Positions 26,325-36,992 of a stretch of DNA of 64,000 nt are shown in pieces (position 1 is the first letter of the stretch; every line of letters starts with the position of its first letter). A program made the position numbers and the translations under genes. The stretch comes from Nemophila menziesii (lineage: Eukaryota; Streptophyta; Magnoliopsida; Boraginales; Hydrophyllaceae). The notes beneath the pieces are model-generated. The model was not told the origin of the DNA. It saw only the letters and a program-made list of their open reading frames with translations, and did not search any database. The DNA lies in the NCBI GenBank assembly GCA_029959085.1, contig JARWIR010000050.1:2418001-2482000 (forward strand), read 5' to 3'.

Positions 26325-26615
26325 ATTTACCGACGACATTAAAATTTTACCAACAACCTGCTTGAATTGAATGTTGTCGGTAAAATTTTGCCGACAACAT
26401 TCAAGACCCCAGGTCGTCGGCAAACTTAATTCCAAATTTTATTGGCCAAAAGTGGGCGGTTCTTTTTTCCCGCCCAAGGGTTTACCGACGACTTGCGAAA
26501 AGAAGTCGTCGGTAAACAGGACACGCAACAGTCGTGCGTACGACTGTTTGACGCGTGTCATGTTTAACGACGGATATGACCTGTTTACCGACGACTTGGC
26601 GTGTCGTCGGTAAAC
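26325..26615. repeat. Internal copies of the CACTA subterminal repeat
   Basis: About eight copies of TTTACCGACGAC / GTCGTCGGTAAA and variants, in direct and inverted orientation, lie in the middle of the element between its two genes. They directly precede the leader of the TNPA-like gene. They may be a second promoter or regulatory array, or the relic end of another CACTA copy. Confidence 0.8.
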
Positions 26616-26742
26616 AATTAATCTATTAAACCCTACCGAGCTTCATTTCTGAAACACAAAATCTTCAAAACTCTCTCCAGAAATTCGATTCCGAGCAATA
26701 TAAGCTATTCCGAGGCATCCCCACACGCAAACAACATCAAAT

Positions 26743-27445
26743 GTAAGTGATTCCTTAATCATTTCTTCAATTTTTTTTTTCATTTTTCTAAATCAAATTT
26801 TAACTTTTTTTTCGTTTTTGTTTTTCCTCTACTCTTGCTTGGCATGGATTGCTGGATATATTCAACATAATCTTCACGTAACAGGTACCACAAATACAAT
26901 ACAAAACCTTTTTTTTTTAATTTTCGAATTGAATTTTTTTTTTTAATGTTCTATTGAATTTCTTGTTAATTCCGAGATTCTTTGATGTATTGTAGATTCT
27001 GAATATGTATTTTGTTGTTAAATATACCATGTAACATGTTTTTTTGTTAATTTTTAGAAAAATTAGGGTTTGGTATAAAAATGTAATTTTTTGCTTGATA
27101 TTTGTTAATTTGTGTAAGTTAAATTTGTTGATATTGGTGAAATTTAGTGTATTTTATGGAAATATGAAAACTATAGGGACTAAAATGCAATTTTAAAATA
27201 TTTACATTTTGTAAGAAATTAGGGTAATTTAGGCAAATATGAAAACTATAGGGACTAAAAATGCAATTTAGGGACTAAAATGACATTTAGGGACTAAAAT
27301 GCAATTTCTAATATACATTTTAAAAACTATGAAAAATATATTTTTTTTAAAATTTATATGGGTGTTTTTGTAATTTTTAATTAAAAAAGGTCTAAAATGC
27401 AATTTATAGTAAAAATCTAATTTATTAATTTTATTTAAATTATAG
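26743..27445 (+). other. Probable 5' UTR intron of the TNPA-like gene
   Basis: A GTAAGT donor at 26743 and a TTATAG acceptor ending at 27445 would place the start codon directly after the acceptor. The interior is AT-rich, with a repeated AACTATAGGGACTAAAATGC phrase at about 27170-27300. No coding sequence seen. Confidence 0.55.
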
Positions 27446-28998
27446 ATGGCCGATGTGATGCCTAACTACCACCGGGGTGACGGGAACGGAGAAGATCCGA
27501 ACCCGAATCAACCCCCAAACCTCAATGACTGTAACCAGCCACCCGGTAATATAAATTAATTTATAAAATTCAATTAATATAAGTTAGTAATGTATTTAAT
27601 ATAATTTTATCAAACAGTTAAGCGAAAGAGGAGACCTCGAAATGTCTCCACTCTCAAAACCGCCAACGATGCTAAGGAGAAGCTAGGCGGGCCCCTCCCG
27701 GTCGACTTCTGTATCCTTGACGACACTTGGAACCCATACGGAGAATATGGGAAACACGTGGCCCGAGTGGTGGGTCTCGCGGTCCGAGAATCAGTCCCTC
27801 CCTACTACCCCTCGTGGAGTGCCGTTCCACCCAACCTGAAGAAAGCGATCCTCGAAAAACTCGAGGAATTCTTCAACCTCGAGGAGTGGAGGGCCCGCGA
27901 CGATTGGAACTTCATTAGAGGGAAGCTATCCCAGTCTCAGTCCGCTGCTTACAGACGGTGGAAGTATGACTTGAATGCCGATTATGGCGAATCGGGTGAG
28001 TGTCCACCTGACGTGCTTCCCGAGGATTGGGAGCTAACCCTGAAGATGTTGAATGACCCGAGTAAGAAGGTAAAATTTTAATTTAATTATTTAATTATTA
28101 AATTATTTTTTATTTATTTTTTTAAGTTGAATTGTAACAGGCCCAGTCAGCGATTAATAAGAAGAATCGGCAGAACCAGAAGAAGCCGAACAAGTCTGGT
28201 TCTCGGAACCAAACCCAGACCCGCCATGAGATTATCGAGGTATAATTTGTTAAAGTAAGAATAAATTTTATTAGTTATTTAATTTAATTTTTTAATAATT
28301 ATATTTTTTTATAGGGTAAGCTGAAGATTAATACGAAGGAGCCCCTGAGCTATATAGACGAGCAGACCCAAGAGGAGGTCCCACTTCCACAAATGGGCGG
28401 ATACTTCGAGTACTTGGGCTATGATGGGGCGAAGGGCAAATGGGTCGATGATAGATGGGAGCAGGCTAGTGTAAGTTTTTATTTAACTTTAAATTTATTT
28501 CTTTGTTAGTTTTATTAATTATTTATTTTAAATTGTTTTATTAATTATTTATTTTAAATTTTATTACAGGGACTTTATCGGGAGAAGCTTAAGGAGCGGG
28601 TTATCGAGACAGGGTCCCAATCGGCTGAGGATGTTCCAGTGGAGGAGCAGATAGGAGCGTTGAAGGAGACGGTTCAGGAGGTGATGAAACCGGCTAAGAG
28701 TAGACACTGGATCCCTTCGATCGGAGCTGTCTTCAAGAAGAAGAAGGACCCGAAGCCGCCTGTTTCGGACGAGATTGCGAAAAAGAACGCGAGAAAGTTA
28801 CAGCGGATATTCGACGGGATGAACGAGGTCCGCGCAGTCCAAGGATTACCTCCTATGCCGGATGAAGATGCTCCACCGAGCTCCTCTAGGTCCGATGATT
28901 TTTTCACGAAGTTGCTCAACGACCTCAATGAATCTCGTGAAAAGAATGGTCTCGATCCGCTCTCCGATGAAGAAGAAGATGAAGATAGTGATGATTGA
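27446..28998 (+). CDS. TNPA-like protein of CACTA element (Transposase_24 type), five exons
   Basis: Exons 27446-27545, 27618-28069, 28141-28239, 28315-28470 and 28570-28998 have GT-AG borders throughout and join in frame to 1236 nt (411 aa). Exon 2 holds the family core: a basic KRKRRPR stretch, then PVDF, a region rich in W and Y (GEYGKHVARVVGLAVRES, YPSW), WNFIRGKL and YRRWKYDL. Exon 4 has a Y-Y-W-rich patch and exon 5 a charged helix ending in an acidic tail. In En/Spm the TNPA-type protein binds subterminal repeats and helps the transposase bring the ends together; this is inferred here. No damage seen, in contrast to the transposase. Confidence 0.85.
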
Positions 28999-29296
28999 TT
29001 TTTGTTTGATTGTGTTTAAGACTTTTATTTTATTTAAGTTTATATTTTATGACTTTTATTAAGTGTTTATGTAATATTTTGACTTTTAACCCCGGGGTTT
29101 GACTTTATTGCCCGGGGTTTGACTACCCGGGTTTATTTATCTTTTTATGAATATAATCCATGATTTCTATTTATATTCATGATTTCATAATATATTAATT
29201 TATAAAAAATCGAAAAACCAATTTAAATAAAAAAAAATCGAAAAACCAATTTAAATTTAAAAAAAATAGAAAATAAAAAAAAGGAAAATCAAAATA

Positions 29297-29730
29297 CCGA
29301 CAACATTCATACAAAGAATGTCGTCGGTAAAGATTAAAAGAAAAAAAATTAAAAAAAAAACACCGACAACATTCATGTAATGAATGTCGTCGGTAAAGAT
29401 TTTTAAAAAAACAAAAATTCTATTTACCGACGAGATTCAAAAAATCAAAAGTGTCGGTAAATTATTAAAATTCAAAAAAAAAACTATTTAATGATCACGA
29501 TACCGACGACGACATCGTCGGTAAAGTGATGTGTTTTACCGACGACAAGTCAGAAGGTCGTCGGTAAGATTAGGTTTACCGACGACTTTCATTTCGTCGG
29601 TAAATTGTCCTGTGTTATCGACGAGGAGCCAAATCCGTTGTCGGCAATCATGATTTTACCGACAAACTTCTAGGGACGACAGTTTACCGACGAGATGTCG
29701 TCGGTAAACAACTTTACCGACGAATACGGG
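29297..29730. repeat. CACTA right subterminal repeats
   Basis: More than a dozen copies of (T)TTACCGACGA(C) and GTCGTCGGTAAA, in alternating orientation, end 12 bp from the element's right tip. The left part has a looser form (CACCGACAACATTCAT paired with GAATGTCGTCGG). Confidence 0.85.
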
Positions 29731-29742
29731 ATTTCTGTAGTG

Positions 29743-30951
29743 ATGATTAATGACGACTATCCCCCAAAAAGGTATCACTCTAATATCACCCATGATATGC
29801 ATCTTAAGTGGTCAAATCATGGAAGAGAGAGAACTTTTTTAAAGATATAAGAGAAATTATATGATTCAATCAATTAAAATCAACATCATGATGATATTGG
29901 GGTGATCCAGTTTTGAGTGATTCTCATTGTTACACATAAAGAATAATGATGGTATCACCTAAAAATGTATCACCAATGATATGTATCTGACTTGTCCACT
30001 ATGAAATAAAGTGAAAAAGATCAACTAGGTGAGAGAAATGATATGATTGGACCACTTAAGATCCACATCATGGGTAAAATTTAAATCATCTCTTTTTGGG
30101 TAATATCCATCTTTACTCAACTATAAATGCACATCGTTGACGAATTCTTAAAGTAGATAAAAAACTATATAACATGAAGTTATCAGAGTTATTTTTCAAA
30201 CTCATTAAAAAAATTCTTTCAATCTCAATCCATACCTACCATGGCAAGAAATAACTTTTCATCACTTTCTGCACTATTTTGTGTTATTTTCCTTGCACTT
30301 ATCACGTTTCATGAGTGTAAGTCTACTATATGTGATTATTATATCTCAACTTTTCAAGTTACTTACACATTAAAGTGATCAATGAAGATTGTAAATTGTG
30401 TATTCTAACTTTTTTTAATTATTTGTAACTCCTCAGGCACAACTAACCCCGATATGAAAGAAGACATTCATATTGCTATACCAAAAAGTTACGGGAATAG
30501 TGTAAACTCTAAATCAAAAGACAACAACCCTCAAAGCATGTTCGGGTGTTTTAGCCGACAGAGGGGTTCTGACCTCAGATGGTGTTGCATTAAACGTCCA
30601 GATGATTGTTGGTCAATTGTAGTCGTTTGCGCTTATCATTGTGGATAATAATATAATATATATATATATTATGTGTTTAAAACATTATCATTACTTGGCG
30701 ACTTTGTTTTTTATCATTATTTTTTAAAAGTAATCATTTAGACCACAAGTGAAGAGACAAACACTCTCATTAGATCAAACACGTATATTTATGAAAAAAC
30801 TAATGAATGGTAGTTAGTTGAAAAAGCAAAGACAATCTATTCATTTAAAATATATCTTTAAAGTTTTTTTTGAGAAAAAACTCTTTTTTTATTTAAAACA
30901 TATATAAAAATGGATATAATAATATTTTTAAATTAATATTTATTTAAACAA
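29743..30951. repeat. Tandem array unit 5, right part
   Basis: Starts with the second ATG of the CACTA target duplication, holds hairpin modules 3 and 4 and peptide gene 5, and ends at AAACAA, where the MULE begins. Other units continue TTTGTAACTAATTACG, so the last ~70 bp of unit 5 are displaced or missing. Confidence 0.93.
30241..30648 (+). CDS. Secreted cysteine-rich peptide, copy 5 (two exons)
   Basis: Exons 30241-30316 and 30437-30648. The 95-aa precursor is identical to copies 1-4; a silent AGC CGA for AGC AGA change is private. The TATA box is at 30122. Only about 500 bp of native upstream DNA remain before the CACTA element, so this copy has lost modules 1-2 and the subrepeat region as near neighbours. 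If those control expression, copy 5 should behave differently from copies 1-4. Confidence 0.85.
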
Positions 30952-31070
30952 GAATAAATGACACTTTTGCCCCCTGGGTTTATACGCGATTGACAGGTTG
31001 CCCCCTAAGTCTTAAAATGCGCCTCGATACCCCCTAAGATTTAGTTTTCTGACCCGTTACCCCCTACTGC
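30952..31070 (+). repeat. MULE left terminal region with ~30-bp CCCCCT repeats
   Basis: Four CCCCCT motifs near 30970, 31001, 31030 and 31060 lie about 30 bp apart, each preceded by TGACA- or TTGCC/TTACC-like sequence. This looks like the terminal repeat of a MULE. The same periodic phrase recurs in the element's introns (about 32153/32184, 32491/32523 and 34681-34900). Confidence 0.6.
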
Positions 31071-31363
31071 GTGTTCCGTCCATTTTCACCGTTAAAAGTG
31101 TCGTGGCATTTCCATGTCACATTTTTTTTTAATCCAGATGTTAATTACCTGTTTAATTACTTTAACCCTTATTTTTTACAAGGGCAAGATGGAGAATTCA
31201 TTAATGGCTATCCTATATATACCCCAAAAACAACAAAACAACTTAACTTAACAAAAACAAAAATCAAAAGGAGAAAACGAAGGAGCGCGGGTTTTGGGAA
31301 GAACTCGACGAACACCAAAACCAAACCCAGAAAAGCAAAGTTCGTATGCTTTGAAGAAGATCA

Positions 31364-34300
31364 ATGGCGCCGGCAAATCAATGGAGTAAGTGGGTTTATT
31401 TATTAACCCTAAATCCTTGCTCGTTGGCTAAGATCCTTTAACCCGAAAATATAGGGTTTTGTATTAAATTTATTACATACATATATATCACGCGTGGATT
31501 GAGGGATTTTCTTAGTAATAGTAGCAGATTTTACGGGATTCGGTTACCATAGCCGTAGTGTGATAATTGTTTTTCCATTTTGTGATTCTTAATGTAATTG
31601 GTAACTAATTTATTCAATTTTGCTTGTTTAACAGAGAAATTCACACTAAAGATTCACTTTGGTGGGTTCTTTAATGAAGATAAGAGTTATTATCATGAAG
31701 TGAGCATTGAGTATGTAGATGGTTGTCAATATGACAAGTTTAGTATACCAGTTCTTAGGAAGATTCTTTCGAAATTGGGTGTAATTTGTTACTCTGATGT
31801 TTACTATTTGAAAGTGGGAGAAAATCTACCTGATGGTCTAGTATGTTTAAATAGCGAGGATAAAGGTATGGAGATGTGTAGCATCGTAGAGAACAACGTA
31901 ACTGTGGACCTGTATGTTGTTAATAATCCCATAGGTCATGATGCCCAAGTTCTTCAAACTCCCATTTTCATGCCTTTGTTACTAACGTGGAACAAGGATG
32001 AAGAAATAGTTAAGCAGCGAGAAGAAGATAATGTTAATGTAGTAGAAGTTTATGAACAAGAATTAGTTCAGAACTGTAATGATGTGAAAAGCGTAGAGGA
32101 AAACAAAGTTGTAGAAGAAGGTTTAAAGGTAGAAAGTCATTTGACAGTTTACCCCTTATCATGTCATTTGATTGACAAATCACCCCCTGATTCTCAGTTC
32201 TTTAACTTTATATTTCATTCAACGTTTCAGGTTGTTTGCGAAGAGCAAAGCACATTTGTTTTAAACGTAAATGAAGGTGAAAAAGAGGAAGTACGTGATG
32301 GTGAAGAAGTAGTTCAGACTCGTGATGAAGTCCATACTAAAGTGGATGATAAAAATGTTGAAGAAGAAGTCCAGAATTGCAAAGAAGGGACTGGAAGAGA
32401 CGTAGGGGATAATAATGATCAACCGTAGGGGGAGAACATTGTAGTTGAAGGCATTGTTGAACAAGAACAGACGAAGGTTGTTTGACAGTTTACCCCTTAC
32501 TATTTCATATGATTGACAAATTACCCCCTAAATATTTCGTGTTGTGTTTCAGGTTGTTTGTGAAGAACAAAGCACACGTGTTAATGAGAAGGAAGGGGAT
32601 GACAGTTTGGAAGAACAACTCTCTGATATAGGAGAGAAGGAGAAGTCTGTTAATGATATGTTGGATAAAGTGTTGAAGGCTTTGATGACAGAAGATAATG
32701 TGACTAAGAGGAGTTCCAGAGATAAATCACCATTGAGGCCTTTCAGGCTTATCGATGAAGACCTAACCGATGACTCAGACAGTGTTTTTAAGAAACCTGA
32801 TGGTGTAGAGGGTGTAGATGGTGACATCAGTGACATTGAGGACTCAGATAGTGATAATGAGGACGTGGATGAGGAGTTCAGTGATAATGAGTTACTTGCT
32901 AATGTCATAAAGAAGAAGAAATGGTTATACAACATCAGAAGAAACAAACCAGTTCACAAGTAAAGACAACAGAAACAATAGATAAAAAGAAAAGGACTAG
33001 GGCTAGTATAAAAAGAACAAAAGTAGATGGAGTAGGCCCTAGTGGTACCAAGACAGAGAGTTACAACAAAGGTGGTAGGAAAGATAGTTCTCAAAAGAAA
33101 AAGAAGGTGTTTGAAGCTGATGAAGCTGTGGATGAAGAATCAACAACTGATGACGATTATATAATTGATAGCGACATCGATTTGAGTGAGGGTGATGACG
33201 ACCAGGATTATAATATATTTATTGACGCGGATGTGGAAGGGGATAGAATGAATGTGGAAAATGATGATGCAGATGCTTCTGAAGGCGATAGTGATGAGCG
33301 TGCTGGTGGGACAGATTCTGATGAGTATATACATGATTCTGAAGATTTGAGTACAGCTAGTTCTTCTTCTGGTACAGATGAAGAAGGAAAAAATAAAAAG
33401 TTGCGCAAGAAAAAGATGAAATACCCCCTATTTAAGCCGAGTATAGATATGCAGAAGCCTAGATTTGTTTTAGGATTGACATTTGCGAATGCCACTAATC
33501 TTAGACAAGCAGTAAGAACACATGCTATAAGAAAGGTGGTCAACATTAAGTTTGTGAAGAACGATTGGAATCGGATTAGAGTTGCTTGCAAAGGAGCAGG
33601 ATGTGGGTGGTTTTTATATGCATCTCATAAAGAAAAGGTTGGTGGGCTGGTGATAATGAGTTTATGTAATAAACATAGTTGTGGTAAAAACCTAAACCAT
33701 AAGCATGTTACTGCAAAGTTCTTGGCAAATACTTTTAAAGATATGATAAGATTGAACCTCTACAGTAATGTGAGTGACTTTCAACAGTTAGTGCATCAAG
33801 ATTATTCAGTTAATGTTAGTACCAGAACATGCTACAGGGCATATAAGTCTGCAAAAAGCATGATTGAGGCTGAATACAAGGATCAATACAAAAAGCTTTT
33901 TGATTATGCAGCAGAAATAAGAAGAAGTAACCCTGGGAGTACTGTAGCAATTGAAACAACTATTGATGAGGTAACTGGAGTAGAAAGATTTCAAAGAATT
34001 TATGTTTGCTTAGAGGGGTGCAGAAGGGGTTTTTTAGAGGGTTGTAGAAAGGTTGTTGGGGTTGATGGATGTCACTTGAAAGGTCCACATCCTGGTGTAA
34101 TTTTGACAGCAGTTGGTATTGATGGGAACAATTGTATATTCCCAATTCTGTATTGTGTAGCTGAGAAAGAAGATAGCAATTCTTGGAGATGGTTTTTTAA
34201 CTTGTTGATACAAGATCTTGGTATTAGTAATCAAGAAGAATGGACTTTCATATCAGATAGACAAAAGGTTGGTTATCCTTCAGTGGCTTAATTAAATTGT

Positions 34301-36347
34301 TTTATTTAGATCACTGACTCTATTTCTAATTGTATGTGTGTATAGGGTTTGCTTCAGGTGATGAGTGACATGCTTCCAGATATTGAACATAGGCATTGTG
34401 TAAGGCATCTCTACAATAATTTCAAAATCAAACATCCTGGAATGGCCTTAAAAGACAAAGTTTGGGAAGCTGCTAAGTCCCCCACACAATACATATTTAA
34501 TGAAGTAATGGATGAGATTAAAAACATGAATGAGGAGGCATTCAATTGGCTATCTAATTTAGATCCCAAGACATGGACAAGGTCTCACTTTAGCACTGTT
34601 ACAAAATGTGATCTTCTACTTAACAACATCTGTGAAAGCTATAACAATGCCATAAAAAAAGTCAGGTATTATGACTACTTACCCCCTATAAAGTTCTAAT
34701 TTATGTCTACTTACCCCCTATAAAGTTATGATTTATGTCTACTTACCCCCTATAAAGTTATGATTTATGTCTACTTACCCCTATAAAAATGCGTAAATGA
34801 CTACAAACCCGCTTTAAATGTTTACATTTGACTACTTCCCCCCTACATAGTTTTAGATAATGAATACTTCCTCCCCCCCTACACAACTAACAGTAAACGT
34901 TTTTTTGCACAGGGACAAGTCTATCATCCTCATACTAGAGGGTCTAAGGATGTATAGTTTGAAAAGGAATCACTCTAAAAGAGCATGGATGTCAAAATAC
35001 GAAGGTGATTTATGTCCTAAGGTTAGGAAGTTGGTGAATAAAGGTAAAACAAACAGTGGAAAGTGGCATGCAGTGTTTTGTGGTGAAATGAAATTTGAAG
35101 TAAGGAACCTAGGAACAGATTCATATGCGGTAGATTTGGATACAAATAGTTGTCCCTGCAGGAGGTGGGAGCTATCTGGGATACCTTGCTTTCATGCGAT
35201 AGCGAGTATTCAATACATAGGTAAAGACCCAGAAAACTATGTCCATGAATGCTACTCAAAGGTGACGTATATGAAGGCTTATACACCAATGATATACCCT
35301 ATAAATGGACCAAAGATGTGGCCTAGTACAAGGCCTGTAAGTGTAGAACCTCCAATAGCTTTTAAGTTGGTTGGCAGACCTAAAAGGGCAAGAACAAAGG
35401 AGGCAGATGAGGACCAAGTTAAAAAGTGGAGGAAAGAAAGAACATCTGAAGGTGTTCAAAAGATGGTAGTAAAAGGTACTTCACATAAATGTGCAATTTG
35501 CAAGGGAGAGGGCCATAACAAAAGGTCATGTAAGGCAAATGTAAGTGCTACAGAACATGAAACAGTAGGATTAGAAGAAATTAAAGGTGCTAATGAAATT
35601 ATGGAAGATGGTGTAGCTGATGGTAAGGGTGTTGGTGATAATGAAGTTATGGAAGAAAGTCTAGCTGAGGGTAGGGGTGGTGGTGGTAATGCAGCTGTGG
35701 ATGAGACCCCAGATTAGATGATTAACAAAATGTTTGATGAGTTAGAAGTCCAACCATCTGCTCCTTGTAACCCCCAATCTACTCCAACTGAGCCTGAAAA
35801 TATTACTGTGACAAAAAAAGATACAGTTGGTAAGAAAGACAAAGAGAAAAAGCCAATTGCTAAGACAAGCAGTGGTTCAAAACCAAAGATGCGCTTACCT
35901 CAGGAAAAGGATAAAGAGCCAAAGATGCGCATACCAGGACAAAATTCGAAGAAGTCAGTTGTTAACTCACCCCCTAGATCCAGACCAAAGATGCGCTTAC
36001 CAGGACAAACATCACAGGAGTCAGGTGTTAATTCATCACACAGATCCAGACCAAAGATGCGCTTTCCAGTACACAGATCAGATGAGCCAGTAGTTAATTC
36101 ACCACCTAAGTCCAGACCAAAGATGCGCATACCAGACCAAGCAGTGGAAAAACCAGTATGCCAAAGCAGTAGAATTAAGGATCAAGGATTGAAGACAATT
36201 TCAGGAGGTTCAAGCACAATGCCTATATCTTTAGAGGAGGATGAACCAGGGACACAAAAGGGAAATACTTCTGTTGCTCCTATATCACCATTAGAGGTCA
36301 TTATTATTAAAATAGAAACTATTTTTTGCATTGGTTTATGTTTATAA
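31364..36347 (+). pseudogene. MULE MURA-type transposase, interrupted
   Basis: Exon 1 is 31364-31385 (ATGGCGCCGG) and exon 2 31635-32128 (PB1-like N-terminal region, FTLKIHFGGFF). Exon 3 starts at 32231 and has an in-frame TAG at 32426-32428. The next exon starts after an acceptor near 32552 and has an acidic tract, then a one-base shift in an AAGAAGAAGAAA run near 32915. The main exon runs to 34267 (MuDR DNA-binding domain; MULE transposase core GVDGCHLKG and SDRQKG). Exon 34346-34665 is followed by exon 34913, which carries the SWIM zinc finger (CPCRRWELSGIPCFHA) and a CX2C knuckle (CAICKGEGHNKRSC). A second TAG at 35715-35717 precedes an in-frame C-terminal extension (to about 36296) of five PKMR(L/I/F)P units, about 22 aa apart in the later ones. 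Two stops and a shift make it non-functional as read. Confidence 0.82.
34666..34912 (+). repeat. CCCCCTATAAAG tandem repeat in MULE intron
   Basis: Most of this intron is four or five monomers of about 32 bp, CTACTTACCCCCTATAAAGT followed by TATGATTTATGT, trailing into degenerate copies. The donor GTATTA follows GTCAG and the acceptor is TTTGCACAG. The gene stays in frame across it (KKVR joined to DKSIILILEGLR). Confidence 0.8.
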
Positions 36348-36390
36348 GTTTGTCTTATGTGAATAATGAATACAGGTTGATGTAATTCTA

Positions 36391-36729
36391 TTCATGAGTG
36401 TAAGTCTACTATATGTAATTATTATATCTCAACTTTTCAAGTTACTTACACATTAAAGTGATCAATGAAGATTGTAAATTGCGTATTCTAACTTTTTTTA
36501 ATTATTTGTAACTCAGGCAACCCTAACCCCGATATGAAAGAAGACATTCATATTGCTATACCAAAAAGTTACGGGAATAGTGTAAACTCTAAATCAAAAG
36601 ACAACAACCCTCAAAGCATGTTCGGGTGTTTTAGCAGACAGAGGGGCCCTGACATCAGATGGTGTTGCATTAAACGTCTAGATGATTGTTGGTGAATTGT
36701 AGTCGTTTGCGCTGCTCATTGTGGATAAT
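36391..36729 (+). pseudogene. Cysteine-rich peptide gene, copy 6, truncated and with a premature stop
   Basis: Starts within the last codons of exon 1 (TTCATGAGT, then GTAAGT), keeps the intron, and has exon 2 from 36517. The signal-peptide exon and promoter are gone, replaced by the MULE. In exon 2 the Ser after CW is TGA (36693-36695), removing the last two cysteines. Other substitutions change the linker (NP for TT) and Pro to Leu before DDC. The array-like 3' flank continues to 36992. Confidence 0.9.
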
Positions 36730-36730
36730 A

Positions 36731-36806
<76 letters not shown>
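36727..36806. repeat. Expanded (TA)n after peptide pseudogene 6
   Basis: An almost uninterrupted TA repeat of about 75 bp at the site where copies 1-5 have roughly 12-35 bp. It is a length-variable microsatellite in the 3' flank of every array copy. Confidence 0.9.
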
Positions 36807-36808
<2 letters not shown>

Positions 36809-36992
36809 GTGTTTAAAACATTATCATTACTTGGCGACTTCATTTTTTATCACTATTTTTTAAAAGTAATCATTTAGACCACAAGTTAAGAGACAAACAC
36901 TCTCATTAGATCAAACACGTATATTTATGAAAAAACTAATGAATGGTAGTTAGTTGAAAAAGCAAAGACAATCTATTCATTTAAAATATATA

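Larger units (their letters stand above)
19872..29742 (+). mobile_element. CACTA (En/Spm) transposon, 9871 bp, complete with TSD
   Basis: The left end is CACTACTACAGAT and the right end ATTTCTGTAGTG, imperfect inverted ends differing by an extra TAC on the left. Both ends carry dense direct and inverted copies of TTTACCGACGAC. It holds a TNP2-type transposase gene (20950-25006, damaged), a 40-bp minisatellite (25041-26240) and a TNPA-like gene (27446-28998), all on the + strand. It interrupts array unit 5 about 500 bp upstream of the ATG of peptide gene 5. The intact TNPA-like gene and clean ends suggest a fairly recent insertion, but the frameshifted transposase suggests it now needs help to move. 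Confidence 0.95.
30952..36390 (+). mobile_element. Mutator-like element (MULE), 3' end missing
   Basis: Begins GAATAAATGACAC directly after array unit 5 and encodes a MURA-type transposase (31364 to about 36296). The 3' terminal repeat is absent: at 36391 the sequence switches to the end of exon 1 of a peptide gene, with TTCATGAG shared at the join. Without a right end no target duplication can be checked. Probably one deletion removed the MULE tail and most of array unit 6. Confidence 0.8.
36391..36992. repeat. Tandem array unit 6 fragment
   Basis: About 600 bp of array DNA (end of exon 1 to TTCATTTAAAATATAT) between the MULE break on the left and the LINE remnant on the right. More than 3 kb of the unit is lost on the left and about 200 bp on the right. 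Confidence 0.9.

Noticed and set aside
26371..26613. 80-aa frame in the internal subterminal cluster
   Set aside because: Coincides with the repeated TTTACCGACGAC motifs; composition follows the repeat.
32549..32947. Ser-rich minus-strand frame in the MULE
   Set aside because: Mirror of the acidic, Asp/Glu-rich sense exon.
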